From NCBI GenBank assembly GCA_947458265.1, contig CANGYF010000004.1:62001-126000 (forward strand): 64,000 nt of DNA, read 5' to 3'. Position 1 is the first letter of the stretch, and each line of letters opens with the position of its first letter. A program made the position numbers and the translations under genes. Origin of the DNA: Betaproteobacteria bacterium. GTDB taxonomy: Bacteria > Pseudomonadota > Gammaproteobacteria > Burkholderiales > CAIKXV01. The notes under the pieces were generated by a model, which worked only from the letters and a program-made list of their open reading frames with translations, was not told the DNA's origin and searched no databases. Positions 48,046 to 57,359 of the stretch are shown here, piece by piece.

Positions 48046-49524
48046 ATGTCCCCAGCAATGCCTGCAATGATGATCGAAGTACTGCTCGCGCTGCTCGCTC
48101 TCTTCGCGCTGGTGGCCTTCGTCTGGCTCGCACTGAAGCTGGGACAGCTCCAGCGCTCCCTGGCACGTGCGCCCGAGGAACTTGCGACGCTGCTCGACGA
48201 GAAGCACCGCGCGATGCTGGTGGACCTCAACCAGGCCCTTGCCGGCTCGGCCGACCGGATCGCGCTCAGCCAGGCGGCGCAAGCCGACCTGGTGCGTGCC
48301 AGCGTATCGCAGGAACTGCAGCAGACGCGCGAGTCGATCCAGATCCTGCAGCTGGCGCAGGGCAGGGAGCTTTCGGCCAACCGCGAGTCGCTGGCGCAGC
48401 GGCTGGCAGAGATGTCGGCAGCGGTGCAGGCGAGGCTCGACGGCTTGCGCACCGAGACCCTGACGCAGCTGCACGAGACGCTGTCGGCACAGGGGCGTGC
48501 GCAGAGCGAGTCGGCGCAGTCGATGGTGCGCAACCTCACCGAACAGCTGGTCACCCAGGTCGATGCGCTGTCGAAGGCCGTCGAGGGGCGACTCGGCGAG
48601 ATCAGCGGCAAGGTCGGCGAGCGGCTGGACGAAGGGTTCAAGCGCACCAACGAGACCTTCGCCAGCGTGATGGCGCGCCTGGCCACCATCGACGAGGCGC
48701 AGAAGAAGATCGACGGTCTCACCACCAACGTGGTGAGCCTGCACGAACTGCTCGGCGACAAGCGCTCGCGCGGTGCATTCGGCGAAGTGCAACTCGAGGC
48801 CATCGTGCGCAACAGCCTGCCGCCGGGGTCGTTCGAGATGCAGAGCACGCTGTCGAACCACGCGCGCGTCGATTGCCTGCTCCGGCTGCCGGAGCCGACC
48901 GGCACGGTCGCGGTCGATTCGAAGTTTCCGCTCGAGAACTACCGCGCCGGCTTCGATGCAGACCAGCCCGAGTCCGAACGGCAGGCAGCGCTGCGCCGCT
49001 TCAAGGTCGACGTGAAGAAACACATCGACGACATCGCGGACAAGTACATCATCCCCGGCGAGACCAGCGACGGCGCTGTGATGTTCGTGCCGGCAGAAGC
49101 GGTGTTCGCGGAGATCCACGCCCACCATCCCGAACTGGTCGAACATGCGCAGAGGCGCCATGTCTGGGTGACCTCGCCGACCACGCTGATGGCGATCCTG
49201 AACACCGCGCGTGCGGTGATCAAGGACTTCGAGACGCGGCGCCAGGTGCATGTGATCAAGGATGCGCTGTCGAAACTGGCGCGCGACTTCGAGCGCTTCG
49301 ATCACCGCATGCAGCAGCTGGCCAACCATATCCGCCAGGCGAACGAGGACGTGCAGCAGGTGCATGTGAGCAGCCAGAAGATCACGCACCGCTTCCGCCA
49401 CATCGAGCAGGTCGACATCGACCGTGCGCTGGGCGCCGAGCCGGTCGCCGCGTCTGCGGTCCAGCCGCTGGCCGAGCCGTTGCCTGCAGCCCCGGTGCTC
49501 GCCGTCGTTCCGGGCGGGGGCTGA
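48046..49524 (+). CDS. rmuC: DNA recombination protein RmuC
   Basis: Limits inversions and rearrangements between repeats; it carries a nuclease-like core. The 492-residue protein has an N-terminal membrane helix (about 8-28), a long coiled coil rich in Leu/Gln/Glu/Ala (about 30-230), and the RmuC domain with RGAFGEVQLEAIVRNSLP, VAVDSKFPLENY, DKYIIPGETSDGAVMFVPAEAVFAEI. The ATG at 48046 sits almost on the predicted transcription start, so translation may begin there without a leader or at ATG 48058, 48067 or 48070. Confidence 0.94.
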   Translation: MSPAMPAMMIEVLLALLALFALVAFVWLALKLGQLQRSLARAPEELATLLDEKHRAMLVDLNQALAGSADRIALSQAAQADLVRASVSQELQQTRESIQILQLAQGRELSANRESLAQRLAEMSAAVQARLDGLRTETLTQLHETLSAQGRAQSESAQSMVRNLTEQLVTQVDALSKAVEGRLGEISGKVGERLDEGFKRTNETFASVMARLATIDEAQKKIDGLTTNVVSLHELLGDKRSRGAFGEVQLEAIVRNSLPPGSFEMQSTLSNHARVDCLLRLPEPTGTVAVDSKFPLENYRAGFDADQPESERQAALRRFKVDVKKHIDDIADKYIIPGETSDGAVMFVPAEAVFAEIHAHHPELVEHAQRRHVWVTSPTTLMAILNTARAVIKDFETRRQVHVIKDALSKLARDFERFDHRMQQLANHIRQANEDVQQVHVSSQKITHRFRHIEQVDIDRALGAEPVAASAVQPLAEPLPAAPVLAVVPGGG

Positions 49525-49526
49525 AC

Positions 49527-49958
49527 ATGGGCGCCGGTGCATTGCGTACGTTCGCGTCGGCATCCGCCTGTGCGTTGCTGCTGGCCGCATGCGGCGCACC
49601 CGACCCGGAGCGCATCGCGCGCGAGCGCGAGATCGCCGATGCGATCGACAAGGCGGCGGCCCGCGTCTACAAGCGACCGTTCGATGTGATCTGGAGCGCG
49701 CTGCTGGCCTCGGCCGCCGAACGCAGGATGACCATCGTTCAGGCCGATGCGGTCGACGGGGTGATCGAGCTTCGCCATGCTGCCTCGACCTCCAGTGCCG
49801 GCGAGCGGATCGACATCCGGGTGACTGCCACGACGGAGGGCGCGGTGCGCGTGGAGATCCGGTCGCGGCCGCTGGTGGCGGTGTCGCTGCCGCGCGACTG
49901 GCAGCGCGTGCTGTTCGGCGATCTCGAGCAGAAGATCGCGCCTCGCCGCCATCCCTGA
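49527..49958 (+). CDS. Small lipoprotein of unknown function
   Basis: A 143-residue predicted lipoprotein: the signal MGAGALRTFASASACALLLAAC ends with an LLAAC lipobox. The mature part contains ADAIDKAAARVYKRPFDVIWSALLASAAERRMTIVQAD (in outline) and resembles bacterial proteins in which a short alpha/beta domain follows an outer-membrane anchor, but no family is firmly recognised. It starts two bases after the rmuC stop and ends three bases before the next gene, so it is co-transcribed with both. Confidence 0.75.
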   Translation: MGAGALRTFASASACALLLAACGAPDPERIAREREIADAIDKAAARVYKRPFDVIWSALLASAAERRMTIVQADAVDGVIELRHAASTSSAGERIDIRVTATTEGAVRVEIRSRPLVAVSLPRDWQRVLFGDLEQKIAPRRHP

Positions 49959-49961
49959 CCG

Positions 49962-50840
49962 ATGTTCGGCTTTGGAGGGTGGTTTCGCCGCCGCGCGCTC
50001 ACGCGTGCGGCCATCGAAGAGGACAGCTGGCAGCGTGCGCTGGAACGCTGTCGGGTGGCCAGCCACCTCGATGCCGCGGCCATCGCCCGGTTGCGGGATC
50101 TGGTCACGCTGTTCGTCGATTCGAAGCAGTTCACCGCCGCCGGCGGGCTGGAACTCGACGAGGCCATGCGCCTGGCGATCGCGCTGCAGGCCTGCGTGCC
50201 GATCCTCGAACTGGGCATCGACAGCTACGCGCCATGGGCGGAAGTGATCGTCTATCCGGACGAGTTCATCGTCGAACGCGAACATGTGGATGAAGCCGGC
50301 GTCGTGCACTCGGTGCGAGAGCCGCTTTCGGGCGAGTCGTGGGCGGGCGGCCCGGTGATTCTGTCCTGGGCCGATGTCGAGGCCTCCAACCCGGACGAGC
50401 CCTACAACGTCGTGCTGCACGAGTTCGCGCACAAGCTCGATATGCTCGATGGAGAGGCCGACGGCATCCCGCCGCTGCATGCGGGGATGAGTCGCGCGTC
50501 ATGGCACGCCGCCTTCAGCGAGGCGTTCGACGATTTCGTCGATCGCGTGGAGCGACTTGAACGGCTGGAGCACCGGGCGGCGGGTTCCCGCCGGCGCGGC
50601 CGGTCGGCGGAGGTGGACGCTGCGTCCCTGGACGCACAGTGGGCCGCGCTCCCGCTCGATCCCTATGCCTGCAAGGATGCGGGCGAGTTCTTCGCCTGTG
50701 CCAGCGAAGCGTTCTTCGAGGCGCCGGGACGGCTGGACGCGGTGTATCCGGCGGTTTATAGACAGCTGGCTGACTTCTATCGCCAGCATCCGCTGGCGGG
50801 CGGTGCGCAGGGCTCAACTTTTCCGGTTCCCGGACGATAA
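49962..50840 (+). CDS. mtfA: MtfA-like zinc peptidase (M90 family)
   Basis: A 292-residue cytosolic metallopeptidase of the MtfA class, whose E. coli member binds the Mlc repressor and modulates glucose PTS expression. The zinc motif is HEFAHKLDMLDG (about residues 152-163), with more distant ligands in the C-terminal region (YACKDAGEFFACASEAFFE). The N-terminal half contains VYPDEFIVEREHVD and GPVILSWADVEASNPDE. An Arg-rich insertion occurs at about 205-218. Glucokinase is encoded 2.6 kb downstream, a loose thematic link only. Confidence 0.88.
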   Translation: MFGFGGWFRRRALTRAAIEEDSWQRALERCRVASHLDAAAIARLRDLVTLFVDSKQFTAAGGLELDEAMRLAIALQACVPILELGIDSYAPWAEVIVYPDEFIVEREHVDEAGVVHSVREPLSGESWAGGPVILSWADVEASNPDEPYNVVLHEFAHKLDMLDGEADGIPPLHAGMSRASWHAAFSEAFDDFVDRVERLERLEHRAAGSRRRGRSAEVDAASLDAQWAALPLDPYACKDAGEFFACASEAFFEAPGRLDAVYPAVYRQLADFYRQHPLAGGAQGSTFPVPGR

Positions 50841-50927
50841 GAAGGGTAGGCCGTTCAGGCGCCGCAGATCACCCGTGGGCGCTGGCCGGATCCGCCCCTC
50901 CGCCCTCCGCCTGCCGACATACGCCCG

Positions 50928-53336
50928 ATGACCGAAGCCTGGTTCAACCGTATCGCCATGCGAACCCTGGCGGTGGTGTTCTCGGTGGTGCTCGCGGCAC
51001 TGCTGGTGGCCACCGGCCTGGGCATCGCGCACATGCAGGACCGGTCGCGCGACGCGGCGGATCGGGCGGCAGTGCGCGCCGCCGCTGCTGCGCGCGTGGA
51101 GGCTGCGGTGACGCTGTCGCGCAACCGCGATGAGGCCCTGCGCGCGGTCCTGGCCGGTACGACGGTGCCGGCGCGGGCAGTGGCGGAACGCCGTCTCGCC
51201 GGCGTGACGCGACAATGGCAGGCGGCGATCGGGGCGCTGCGCTCCACGTCGGAGGGCAGTGCCGAGGCGCTGCTGGTCGACGAACTGCTCGCCGCCGCCG
51301 GCCGGGTGATCGATGCCCAGGCTGACGTGCTGCAGGCGCTCGGACGGGACGGCGCCGCGGCCGCGCAGCGTGCGTACATCGAGCTCGAGGTGGAGGCCGA
51401 GGCAGCACTGCAGGCCTTGATGGGGCGTCTCACCGAAAGCCACCGGGTCGCCTCCGCAGCGATCGCGGCCGACACCGCCGAGCGCGCGCGGAGCTTGTTG
51501 TTGCTGCTCGCCGCAGCCGTCGCGCTGGTGATCGCCGGGTTGGGGATGGCCGGCTTCGCGCTGATCCGGCGCGCGACCCGGAAGGAATCGGACCTGCATC
51601 GCGAACGATCGCTGTCCGACGTCACACTGCATTCGATCCATGATGGGGTCATCACCGTCGATCGCGAGGGCCGGGTCGAGTTCATGAACCCGGTCGCCGA
51701 GTCCCTGACCGGATGGCGGATCGACGACGCACGGCAGCGACCGCTCGCTGAGGTCTATGCGCTGGTCGACGAGCATACGCGCTCGATCCGCTGCTTCGAA
51801 CCGTGGCTCGCCTCGGCGGCGCCGCAGCGCCGGCACGAGGGCGAGGCGCGGTTGCGGCTGGCCTCGCGCGACGGACGCGAGGTATCGATCCGCCATTCGT
51901 TCTCGCAGGTGGTCGACCTGCAGGGGGCCATTGGTGGCGCGATCATCGTGTTCCATGACGACACCAGCCTGCGCACGCTGGCCCAGCAGCTGTCCTGGCA
52001 GGCGAGCCACGACGCGCTCACCGGGCTCGCGAACCGCCGCGAGTTCGAGCGTGTGCTGACCGAGCGGCTGGCTTCCGCAGCCGGTGGCCACAGGACGCAT
52101 GCGCTGCTCTATATCGACCTCGACCACTTCAAGTCGGTCAACGACATCGGCGGCCATGCAGCTGGCGATGAACTGCTGCGCCAGTTGGCCGGAGTGATGC
52201 AGGCCCGGATGCGCGCGAGCGACCTGCTGGCAAGGCTCGGTGGTGACGAGTTCGGCGTGTTGCTGGAGGCCTGCCCGGCCGACCAGGCGTTGCGCATCGC
52301 CAACGCGCTGCGCGACGCGGTCAATGACTTCACCTTCGTCTGGCATGGGCGGCCGTTCAAGGTGGGCGTGACCATCGGGCTGCTGCCGATCGATGCCGCC
52401 AGCGGATCGGTGGCGCAGGTGATCGCGGCAGCCGATACCCTGTGCTACCAGGCCAAGGCGGACGGCCGGGACCGGGTACATGTGTACCGCCCGGACGAAG
52501 AGTCCGACCAGCGCCGTTCCTCCGATGCACGAATGATCACCCAGATCAGCGAGGCGTTCGAGATGGGCCGCTTTGTGCTCTACCTGCAGCCGGTGTCGCC
52601 GCTGAGGGTCGAGCTTGCCGGAAGCGAGCATCGCGAGGTGCTGGTACGCATGCTCGACGCGAACGACAACCTGCTGCTGCCATCGACCTTCCTGCCTGCC
52701 GCGGAGCGCTACGACCTGCTGGGGTCGATCGATCGATGGGCGCTGCGTACGCTGGCCAGCCACCTCGTCGAACGGCGCGCGCGCGAGGGTGAACATGCCG
52801 CGCGGCCCTTGCGCCACAGCCTCAACGTGTCCTCCGCCAGCCTGCAGGATCCCGAGTTCCGTGCGTTCGTGCGCACGCTGGTGGAGAGCCATCGCCTGCC
52901 GCCGGGCCAGTTGTGCCTGGAACTGAGCGAGGTCGGCGCGATGGCGAACCTCACGCGCGTCGCCGATGCGATGCAGGAACTGCGTGCCGCGGGCTGCAGC
53001 TTCGCGCTGGACGACTTCGGCATCGGCCTGTCGTCCTTCTCCTACCTGCGCTACCTGCCGATCGACTACCTGAAGATCGAGGCCAGGTTCGTCCGCGACA
53101 TGATCGACGATCCAATGGACTGCGCCATCGTCGACTCGATCGCGCGCATCGGGCATGTACTCGGCATCCATACAGTCGCACAGGGTGTCGACGACGTGGC
53201 CATCGCGCAGAAGCTGGGTGCGATGGGCGTCGACTATGCGCAGGGCACCCAGTACGGGGTACCGCGCCCGATGGTGGACGCCACGGCCCGGCCGGAGCGG
53301 GCTACGCCGATCCCGGCGATGTCGCTGGCACCGTAG
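50928..53336 (+). CDS. Membrane PAS-GGDEF-EAL protein with degenerate EAL domain
   Basis: An 802-residue cyclic-di-GMP-type protein. Two membrane helices (about 12-33 and 188-208) bracket a periplasmic helical domain; a PAS domain (about 225-335) precedes a GGDEF domain with an intact GGDEF motif at residues 438-442 and DHFKSVND. The C-terminal EAL-like domain (about 540-785) keeps NVSSASL and DDFGIGLSSFSYLRYLP, but reads LKIEARFV instead of LKID, and VAQGVD (Gln752, Asp755) instead of AEGVE. Loss of that catalytic base suggests a c-di-GMP sensor or allosteric domain, with the GGDEF half probably an active cyclase. Confidence 0.9.
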   Translation: MTEAWFNRIAMRTLAVVFSVVLAALLVATGLGIAHMQDRSRDAADRAAVRAAAAARVEAAVTLSRNRDEALRAVLAGTTVPARAVAERRLAGVTRQWQAAIGALRSTSEGSAEALLVDELLAAAGRVIDAQADVLQALGRDGAAAAQRAYIELEVEAEAALQALMGRLTESHRVASAAIAADTAERARSLLLLLAAAVALVIAGLGMAGFALIRRATRKESDLHRERSLSDVTLHSIHDGVITVDREGRVEFMNPVAESLTGWRIDDARQRPLAEVYALVDEHTRSIRCFEPWLASAAPQRRHEGEARLRLASRDGREVSIRHSFSQVVDLQGAIGGAIIVFHDDTSLRTLAQQLSWQASHDALTGLANRREFERVLTERLASAAGGHRTHALLYIDLDHFKSVNDIGGHAAGDELLRQLAGVMQARMRASDLLARLGGDEFGVLLEACPADQALRIANALRDAVNDFTFVWHGRPFKVGVTIGLLPIDAASGSVAQVIAAADTLCYQAKADGRDRVHVYRPDEESDQRRSSDARMITQISEAFEMGRFVLYLQPVSPLRVELAGSEHREVLVRMLDANDNLLLPSTFLPAAERYDLLGSIDRWALRTLASHLVERRAREGEHAARPLRHSLNVSSASLQDPEFRAFVRTLVESHRLPPGQLCLELSEVGAMANLTRVADAMQELRAAGCSFALDDFGIGLSSFSYLRYLPIDYLKIEARFVRDMIDDPMDCAIVDSIARIGHVLGIHTVAQGVDDVAIAQKLGAMGVDYAQGTQYGVPRPMVDATARPERATPIPAMSLAP

Positions 53337-53378
53337 TCGCTCCGCCTGGGTAGCGGCACGGCAGGGCCAGGGGGGGCT

Positions 53379-53397
53379 GACCCCGGGGTCTGACCCC
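53379..53397. repeat. GACCCCGGGGTCTGACCCC palindromic repeat
   Basis: GACCCCGGGGTC (53379-53390) is a perfect 12-base palindrome, and GGGGTC-T-GACCCC (53385-53397) is a second overlapping one. The core matches the inverted repeat at 27187-27246. It lies in the gap between the GGDEF gene and glk. Confidence 0.7.
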
Positions 53398-53470
53398 GGC
53401 CGCTTGCTGCAGCCGTTCGCATCAGCCACACTGCTGGCGGGAAGTCGAACCGGAGCAGGAGCCTGCCGCG

Positions 53471-54469
53471 ATGTCCGAACGCCTGATTCTTGCCGCCGAC
53501 ATCGGTGCGACCAATACCCGGGTGATGGCCGAGACCGTGTCGACGCGCGCGGTCGTGCACGAGGCAGTGTTCCGCAACACGCAGCATCCCTCGCTGCAGG
53601 ACATCCTCGCCGGCTTCCTCGCCTTGCCCGAGGTGGTTGCCTCCGGCGGCGATTTCGCCAGCGCTGCGCTGGCGGTGGCCGGTCCCACCGATGGCCTGCA
53701 TTGCCGGATGACCAACCTGTCCTGGGAGATCGACGCGCGCGACCTTGCGCAGAAGCTTGCGCTGCCGGCGGTACGGTTGCTGAACGACGTCCAGGCCGCT
53801 GCCTACGGCGTCGGGCAGGTCACCGCGTCGCAGAGGGTGCGGTTGCAGGCCGGCATCGGCGTGCCCGGTGCGCCGCGTCTGGTGATCGCACCCGGCAGCG
53901 GCCTGGGCGTGGGTTACGCGATCAGCCAGCCGGCGGGCTACCTGGCCTATCCGTCCGAGGCCGGCCATGCCGACTTCGCGCCCTCGGACGACACGCAGAT
54001 CGAACTGCTCGAGCACCTGCGCGGGCGCTTCGGCCATGTCTCCTGGGAGCGCGTCCTGTCCGGTCCGGGCCTTGCCAGCATCTTCGAGTTCCTGGTCATC
54101 CGCAGGCATGCGACCGTCACCTCCGACATCGTGCAGGACGTCGAACGACGCGGCGGGGTGGCGGTGACCGAGGCGGCGCTGAACGGAGGCCATGTCGTCG
54201 CGCGCCATGCGCTTGGCATCTTCATGGGCGCCTACGGTGCGCTGGCCGGCAACCTCGCGCTGACCCTGATGCCGCGCGGCGGCATATACCTTGCCGGGGG
54301 CATCACCCCGCAGATCATGGAAGCGATGCGCGACGGCACCTTCATGCAGGCATTCACGGCGAAGGGACGCTTCGGCGACCTGCTGGCGCAGTTCCCGCTG
54401 CAAGTGGTGATCGGGTGCAACCCGAACCTGCTGGGTGCGGCGATGATCGCGCGCCGCTTCGCCAGCTAG
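53471..54469 (+). CDS. glk: Glucokinase
   Basis: ATP-dependent hexokinase of the bacterial Glk family, 332 residues, producing glucose-6-phosphate. Motifs are the N-terminal phosphate loop LAADIGATNTRVM, the substrate region LLNDVQAAAYG, GSGLGVGYAI, and PSEAGHADFAP, with a C-terminal GGIYLAGGITPQI. Purine-rich GGAGCAGGAG is upstream of the ATG. It is a single gene followed by the convergent peptide transporter operon. Confidence 0.93.
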   Translation: MSERLILAADIGATNTRVMAETVSTRAVVHEAVFRNTQHPSLQDILAGFLALPEVVASGGDFASAALAVAGPTDGLHCRMTNLSWEIDARDLAQKLALPAVRLLNDVQAAAYGVGQVTASQRVRLQAGIGVPGAPRLVIAPGSGLGVGYAISQPAGYLAYPSEAGHADFAPSDDTQIELLEHLRGRFGHVSWERVLSGPGLASIFEFLVIRRHATVTSDIVQDVERRGGVAVTEAALNGGHVVARHALGIFMGAYGALAGNLALTLMPRGGIYLAGGITPQIMEAMRDGTFMQAFTAKGRFGDLLAQFPLQVVIGCNPNLLGAAMIARRFAS

Positions 54470-54500
54470 GGTCGAGCAGGGGCCCGCTCGGCGCCGCGCT

Positions 54501-55484
54501 TCAGGCTGCAGCCACTTCGCCGGACAGCGGAAACAGGCACGCGACCAGCCGTCGGCCGTCGAGTGCTCGGGCTACCGGGTCTGCCTCCGTGCACTGCGGT
54601 TGCACGCAGGGACAGCGGCTCGCGAACCGGCAGCCGGCCGGCAGGTCGACCGGGCTCGGGATCTCCCCGCGCAGCGGCGCGCGCAGCGGACGGTCGAAGC
54701 GCGGGAAGGACTCGAGCAGGCCGCGGGTGTACGGATGGGCGGGGCCCTGCAGGATCGAATCCACCGGGCCGGTCTCCAGGATCCGGCCCAGGTACATGAC
54801 CGCTATCCGGTTGCACAGGTAGCTGGCCACGCCCAGGTCGTGGGTCACGAACACCAGTGTCACCTTCAGTTCGGCGACCAGTTCGCGCAGCAGGTTGAGC
54901 AGCGAAGCCTGCACCGACACGTCGAGTCCGGCGACCGCCTCGTCGGCCATGATCACGCGCGGCTCCTGTGCCAGGGCGCGCGCCACCGCGACGCGCCTCA
55001 CCTGGCCACCCGAAAGCTGGTGCGGGTAACGCACGGCCACCGATGCCGGAAGCCCGACGCGCTCGAGCAGCAAGGCGACGCGCCGCGGGATGTCCTGCGC
55101 AGGATGCAGGCGATGCACGCGCATCGGTTCGCCGATGATCTCGCCGATCGTGAAGCGCGGATTCATGGAACCGCGTGCATCCTGGTACACGAAGGCGACT
55201 TCGCGCGCGAAGCGGCTACGGTCGCGCGCCAGCACCTGCTGCAGGTCGATGCCGTCGTACAGCACGCGCCCCTCGCCGGGACGGTCCAGTCCGAGCAGCA
55301 TGCGCACCAGCGTCGACTTGCCGGAACCGCTCTCGCCGACCAGTGCGACCGAACTGCCCGCTTCGATGTCCAGGCGCACACCGTCGAGCGCGCGCAGTTC
55401 CACCGGGCCGCCGCGACCCTTGCGCAGCAGGAACCGCTTCTCGACATCGAGCACCGAGAACACCGGCACCGTGGATTCGTTCAT
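54501..55484 (-). CDS. Peptide ABC transporter ATP-binding protein (DppF/OppF type)
   Basis: Second ATPase of a dipeptide/oligopeptide-type importer, 327 residues. Walker A VGESGSGKSTLVRM, Q-loop VYQDARGSMNPRFT, signature LSGGQVRRVAVARAL and the C-terminal oligopeptide extension with CRFASRCPCVQPQC (iron-sulfur-type cysteines of this family) are present. Walker B reads VIMADEAVAGLD, where most relatives have DEPxSxLD. The start at 55484 lies 13 bases after the preceding gene's stop; an ATG at 55505 is possible. Confidence 0.9.
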   Translation of the reverse strand: MNESTVPVFSVLDVEKRFLLRKGRGGPVELRALDGVRLDIEAGSSVALVGESGSGKSTLVRMLLGLDRPGEGRVLYDGIDLQQVLARDRSRFAREVAFVYQDARGSMNPRFTIGEIIGEPMRVHRLHPAQDIPRRVALLLERVGLPASVAVRYPHQLSGGQVRRVAVARALAQEPRVIMADEAVAGLDVSVQASLLNLLRELVAELKVTLVFVTHDLGVASYLCNRIAVMYLGRILETGPVDSILQGPAHPYTRGLLESFPRFDRPLRAPLRGEIPSPVDLPAGCRFASRCPCVQPQCTEADPVARALDGRRLVACLFPLSGEVAAA

Positions 55485-55497
55485 CGGTTGCACTCCA

Positions 55498-56463
55498 TCA
55501 GGCATGCCAGCAGGCGACGCTGCGTATCCCGTCGGACACCAGCGGCGGCGTCTGCGCGCATTGCGCACTGGCGCGATCGCAGCGGGGCGCGAACCGGCAG
55601 CCGGCGGGCAGATCTTCCAGGCCGGGCACGCTGCCCGGGATCGGTGCCAGCACCTGTTCCTGCCCGAGTTCGATCGAGCAGGCACGCAGCGCACGCGTGT
55701 AGGGATGGCGGGGGGCGGCGAACAGTTCGCCGGCTGGCGCCACCTCGACCACCTGTCCGGCGTAGAGCACTACCACCCGGTCGCAAACCTGCGCGGCGAG
55801 GGCGAGGTCGTGCAGCACGAAGATCGCGCTCGCCGAGCGCGCACGGACCCGTTCCAGGATCAGTTCCATGATCTGTGCCTGGATGGTGACGTCGAGTGCA
55901 CTCGTCGGTTCGTCCGCGATCAGGAGCTGCGGGTCGCAGGCAAGCGCCATCGCGATCATCACGCGTTGCTGCATGCCGCCGGAGAGTTCATGCGGGAAGG
56001 CATCGAGGCGGAGCGCAGCCTCGCCGATGCCCACGCTCTCGAGCAGCTCGATCGAACGCTGCCGCCGCTCGTTACCGCGCAGGCCGAGGTGGCGCGACAA
56101 CGGCTCGGCCAGTTGCGCGCCGACGGTGAAGCAGGGGTTGAGCGCCGCGGTGGCATCCTGGAACACCAGGCCGATGCGGTTGCCGCGCAGCTGCCGGTAC
56201 TGCGCCTCGGCAAGACCGGTCAGTTCAACGCCATCGAAGCGTATCGATCCGCGCAGGGCGACCTCCGGCGGCCGGAGCAGGCCGATGATCGCCAGCGCAA
56301 TCGTCGACTTGCCCGCCCCGGATTCACCGATCAGCCCGATCGTCTGTCCGCGGCCGAGTTCGAAGGCCACGTTGTCGAGCACGTCCACCTTGCCGCGGGC
56401 GAGACTGAACGCCTGCAGCGAGAGCAGGGGTACATCCTCTTCGGCAACTGCCGGATGATCCAT
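55498..56463 (-). CDS. Peptide ABC transporter ATP-binding protein (DppD/OppD type)
   Basis: First ATPase of the importer, 321 residues. Walker A IGESGAGKSTIALA, Q-loop VFQDATAALNPCFT, signature LSGGMQQRVMIAMAL, Walker B LLIADEPTSALD, His switch FVLHDLALA and the terminal CRFAPRCDRASAQC cysteine motif are intact. Its ATG overlaps the upstream permease stop by one base (TGATG), a coupling arrangement. Confidence 0.92.
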   Translation of the reverse strand: MDHPAVAEEDVPLLSLQAFSLARGKVDVLDNVAFELGRGQTIGLIGESGAGKSTIALAIIGLLRPPEVALRGSIRFDGVELTGLAEAQYRQLRGNRIGLVFQDATAALNPCFTVGAQLAEPLSRHLGLRGNERRQRSIELLESVGIGEAALRLDAFPHELSGGMQQRVMIAMALACDPQLLIADEPTSALDVTIQAQIMELILERVRARSASAIFVLHDLALAAQVCDRVVVLYAGQVVEVAPAGELFAAPRHPYTRALRACSIELGQEQVLAPIPGSVPGLEDLPAGCRFAPRCDRASAQCAQTPPLVSDGIRSVACWHA

Positions 56464-57359
56464 CAGCGTGCCTCCCCGCTGCGCGGGTCGAGGGCGTCGC
56501 GCAGCCCGTCGGCGAGCAGGTTCAGTGCTACCAGCAGGATTGCCAGCGCCACGCCCGGGATGCCGGCGATCCACGGAGCCATCGTGATGAAGGCACGGCC
56601 TTCGGCGATCATCAGCCCCCAGTCGGGCGTGGGCGGAGCCACACCGACGCCGAGGAAGGACAGACCCGACTCGAGCAGGATGGCGATCGACACCCGGATG
56701 CCCGCCTGCACGACGATGCCCGGCGCCACGTTGAGCAGTACATGGCGCACCACGATCTCGCGCATCGGCACGCCCATCAGCCGCGCAGCCTCGACATAGG
56801 GTTGCGCGCGCACCTGCAGCACGTCGGAGCGCACCGTGCGTGCGAACGGGCCGACGAAGGACAGCGCAAGCGCGTACACCAGGTTGTCGACACCCGGTCC
56901 CAGCACCGCCAGGAAGGCCATCGCCAGGATCAGTTCCGGGAAGGCGAGCAGGCCGTCGACCACGCGCATTATCGCCCACTCGGTCCTGCCGCCTGCAAGC
57001 CCCGCAAGCAGGCCCAGCGCGACGCCGGCCACCATCCCGAGCAGCACCGAGCCGAAGCCGATGGCCAGCGCAAGGCGTGCCCCGTACAGCAGGCGTGAAT
57101 AGATGTCCTGCCCGAACGAGTCGGTGCCCAGCCAGTGCGCCGCCGAGGGCGGCTGCATCGATGCTTCGACCGCCTGGTGTACCGGGTCGTGCGTCGCCAG
57201 CCAGGGGGCGAACAGCGCGGCGAGCACGTAGGCGAGCACGATGCCCATGCCCCATCGTGCGCTGCGCTGCGCCCAGACGGCTGACCAGCCCTCGGCCAGC
57301 GCACTGCGGCGCGTGGCCATCGGCATCGTCGGTACCTGGATGGAAGGCGGGGCGCTCAT
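56463..57359 (-). CDS. Peptide ABC transporter permease (DppC/OppC type)
   Basis: Inner-membrane permease, 298 residues with six predicted helices. Characteristic are HWLGTDSFGQDIYSRLLYGARLAL near the first periplasmic loop and the EAA loop EAARLMGVPMREIVVRHVLLN, followed by GLSFLGVGVAPPTPDWG. It overlaps its permease partner upstream by four bases. Confidence 0.94.
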   Translation of the reverse strand: MSAPPSIQVPTMPMATRRSALAEGWSAVWAQRSARWGMGIVLAYVLAALFAPWLATHDPVHQAVEASMQPPSAAHWLGTDSFGQDIYSRLLYGARLALAIGFGSVLLGMVAGVALGLLAGLAGGRTEWAIMRVVDGLLAFPELILAMAFLAVLGPGVDNLVYALALSFVGPFARTVRSDVLQVRAQPYVEAARLMGVPMREIVVRHVLLNVAPGIVVQAGIRVSIAILLESGLSFLGVGVAPPTPDWGLMIAEGRAFITMAPWIAGIPGVALAILLVALNLLADGLRDALDPRSGEAR

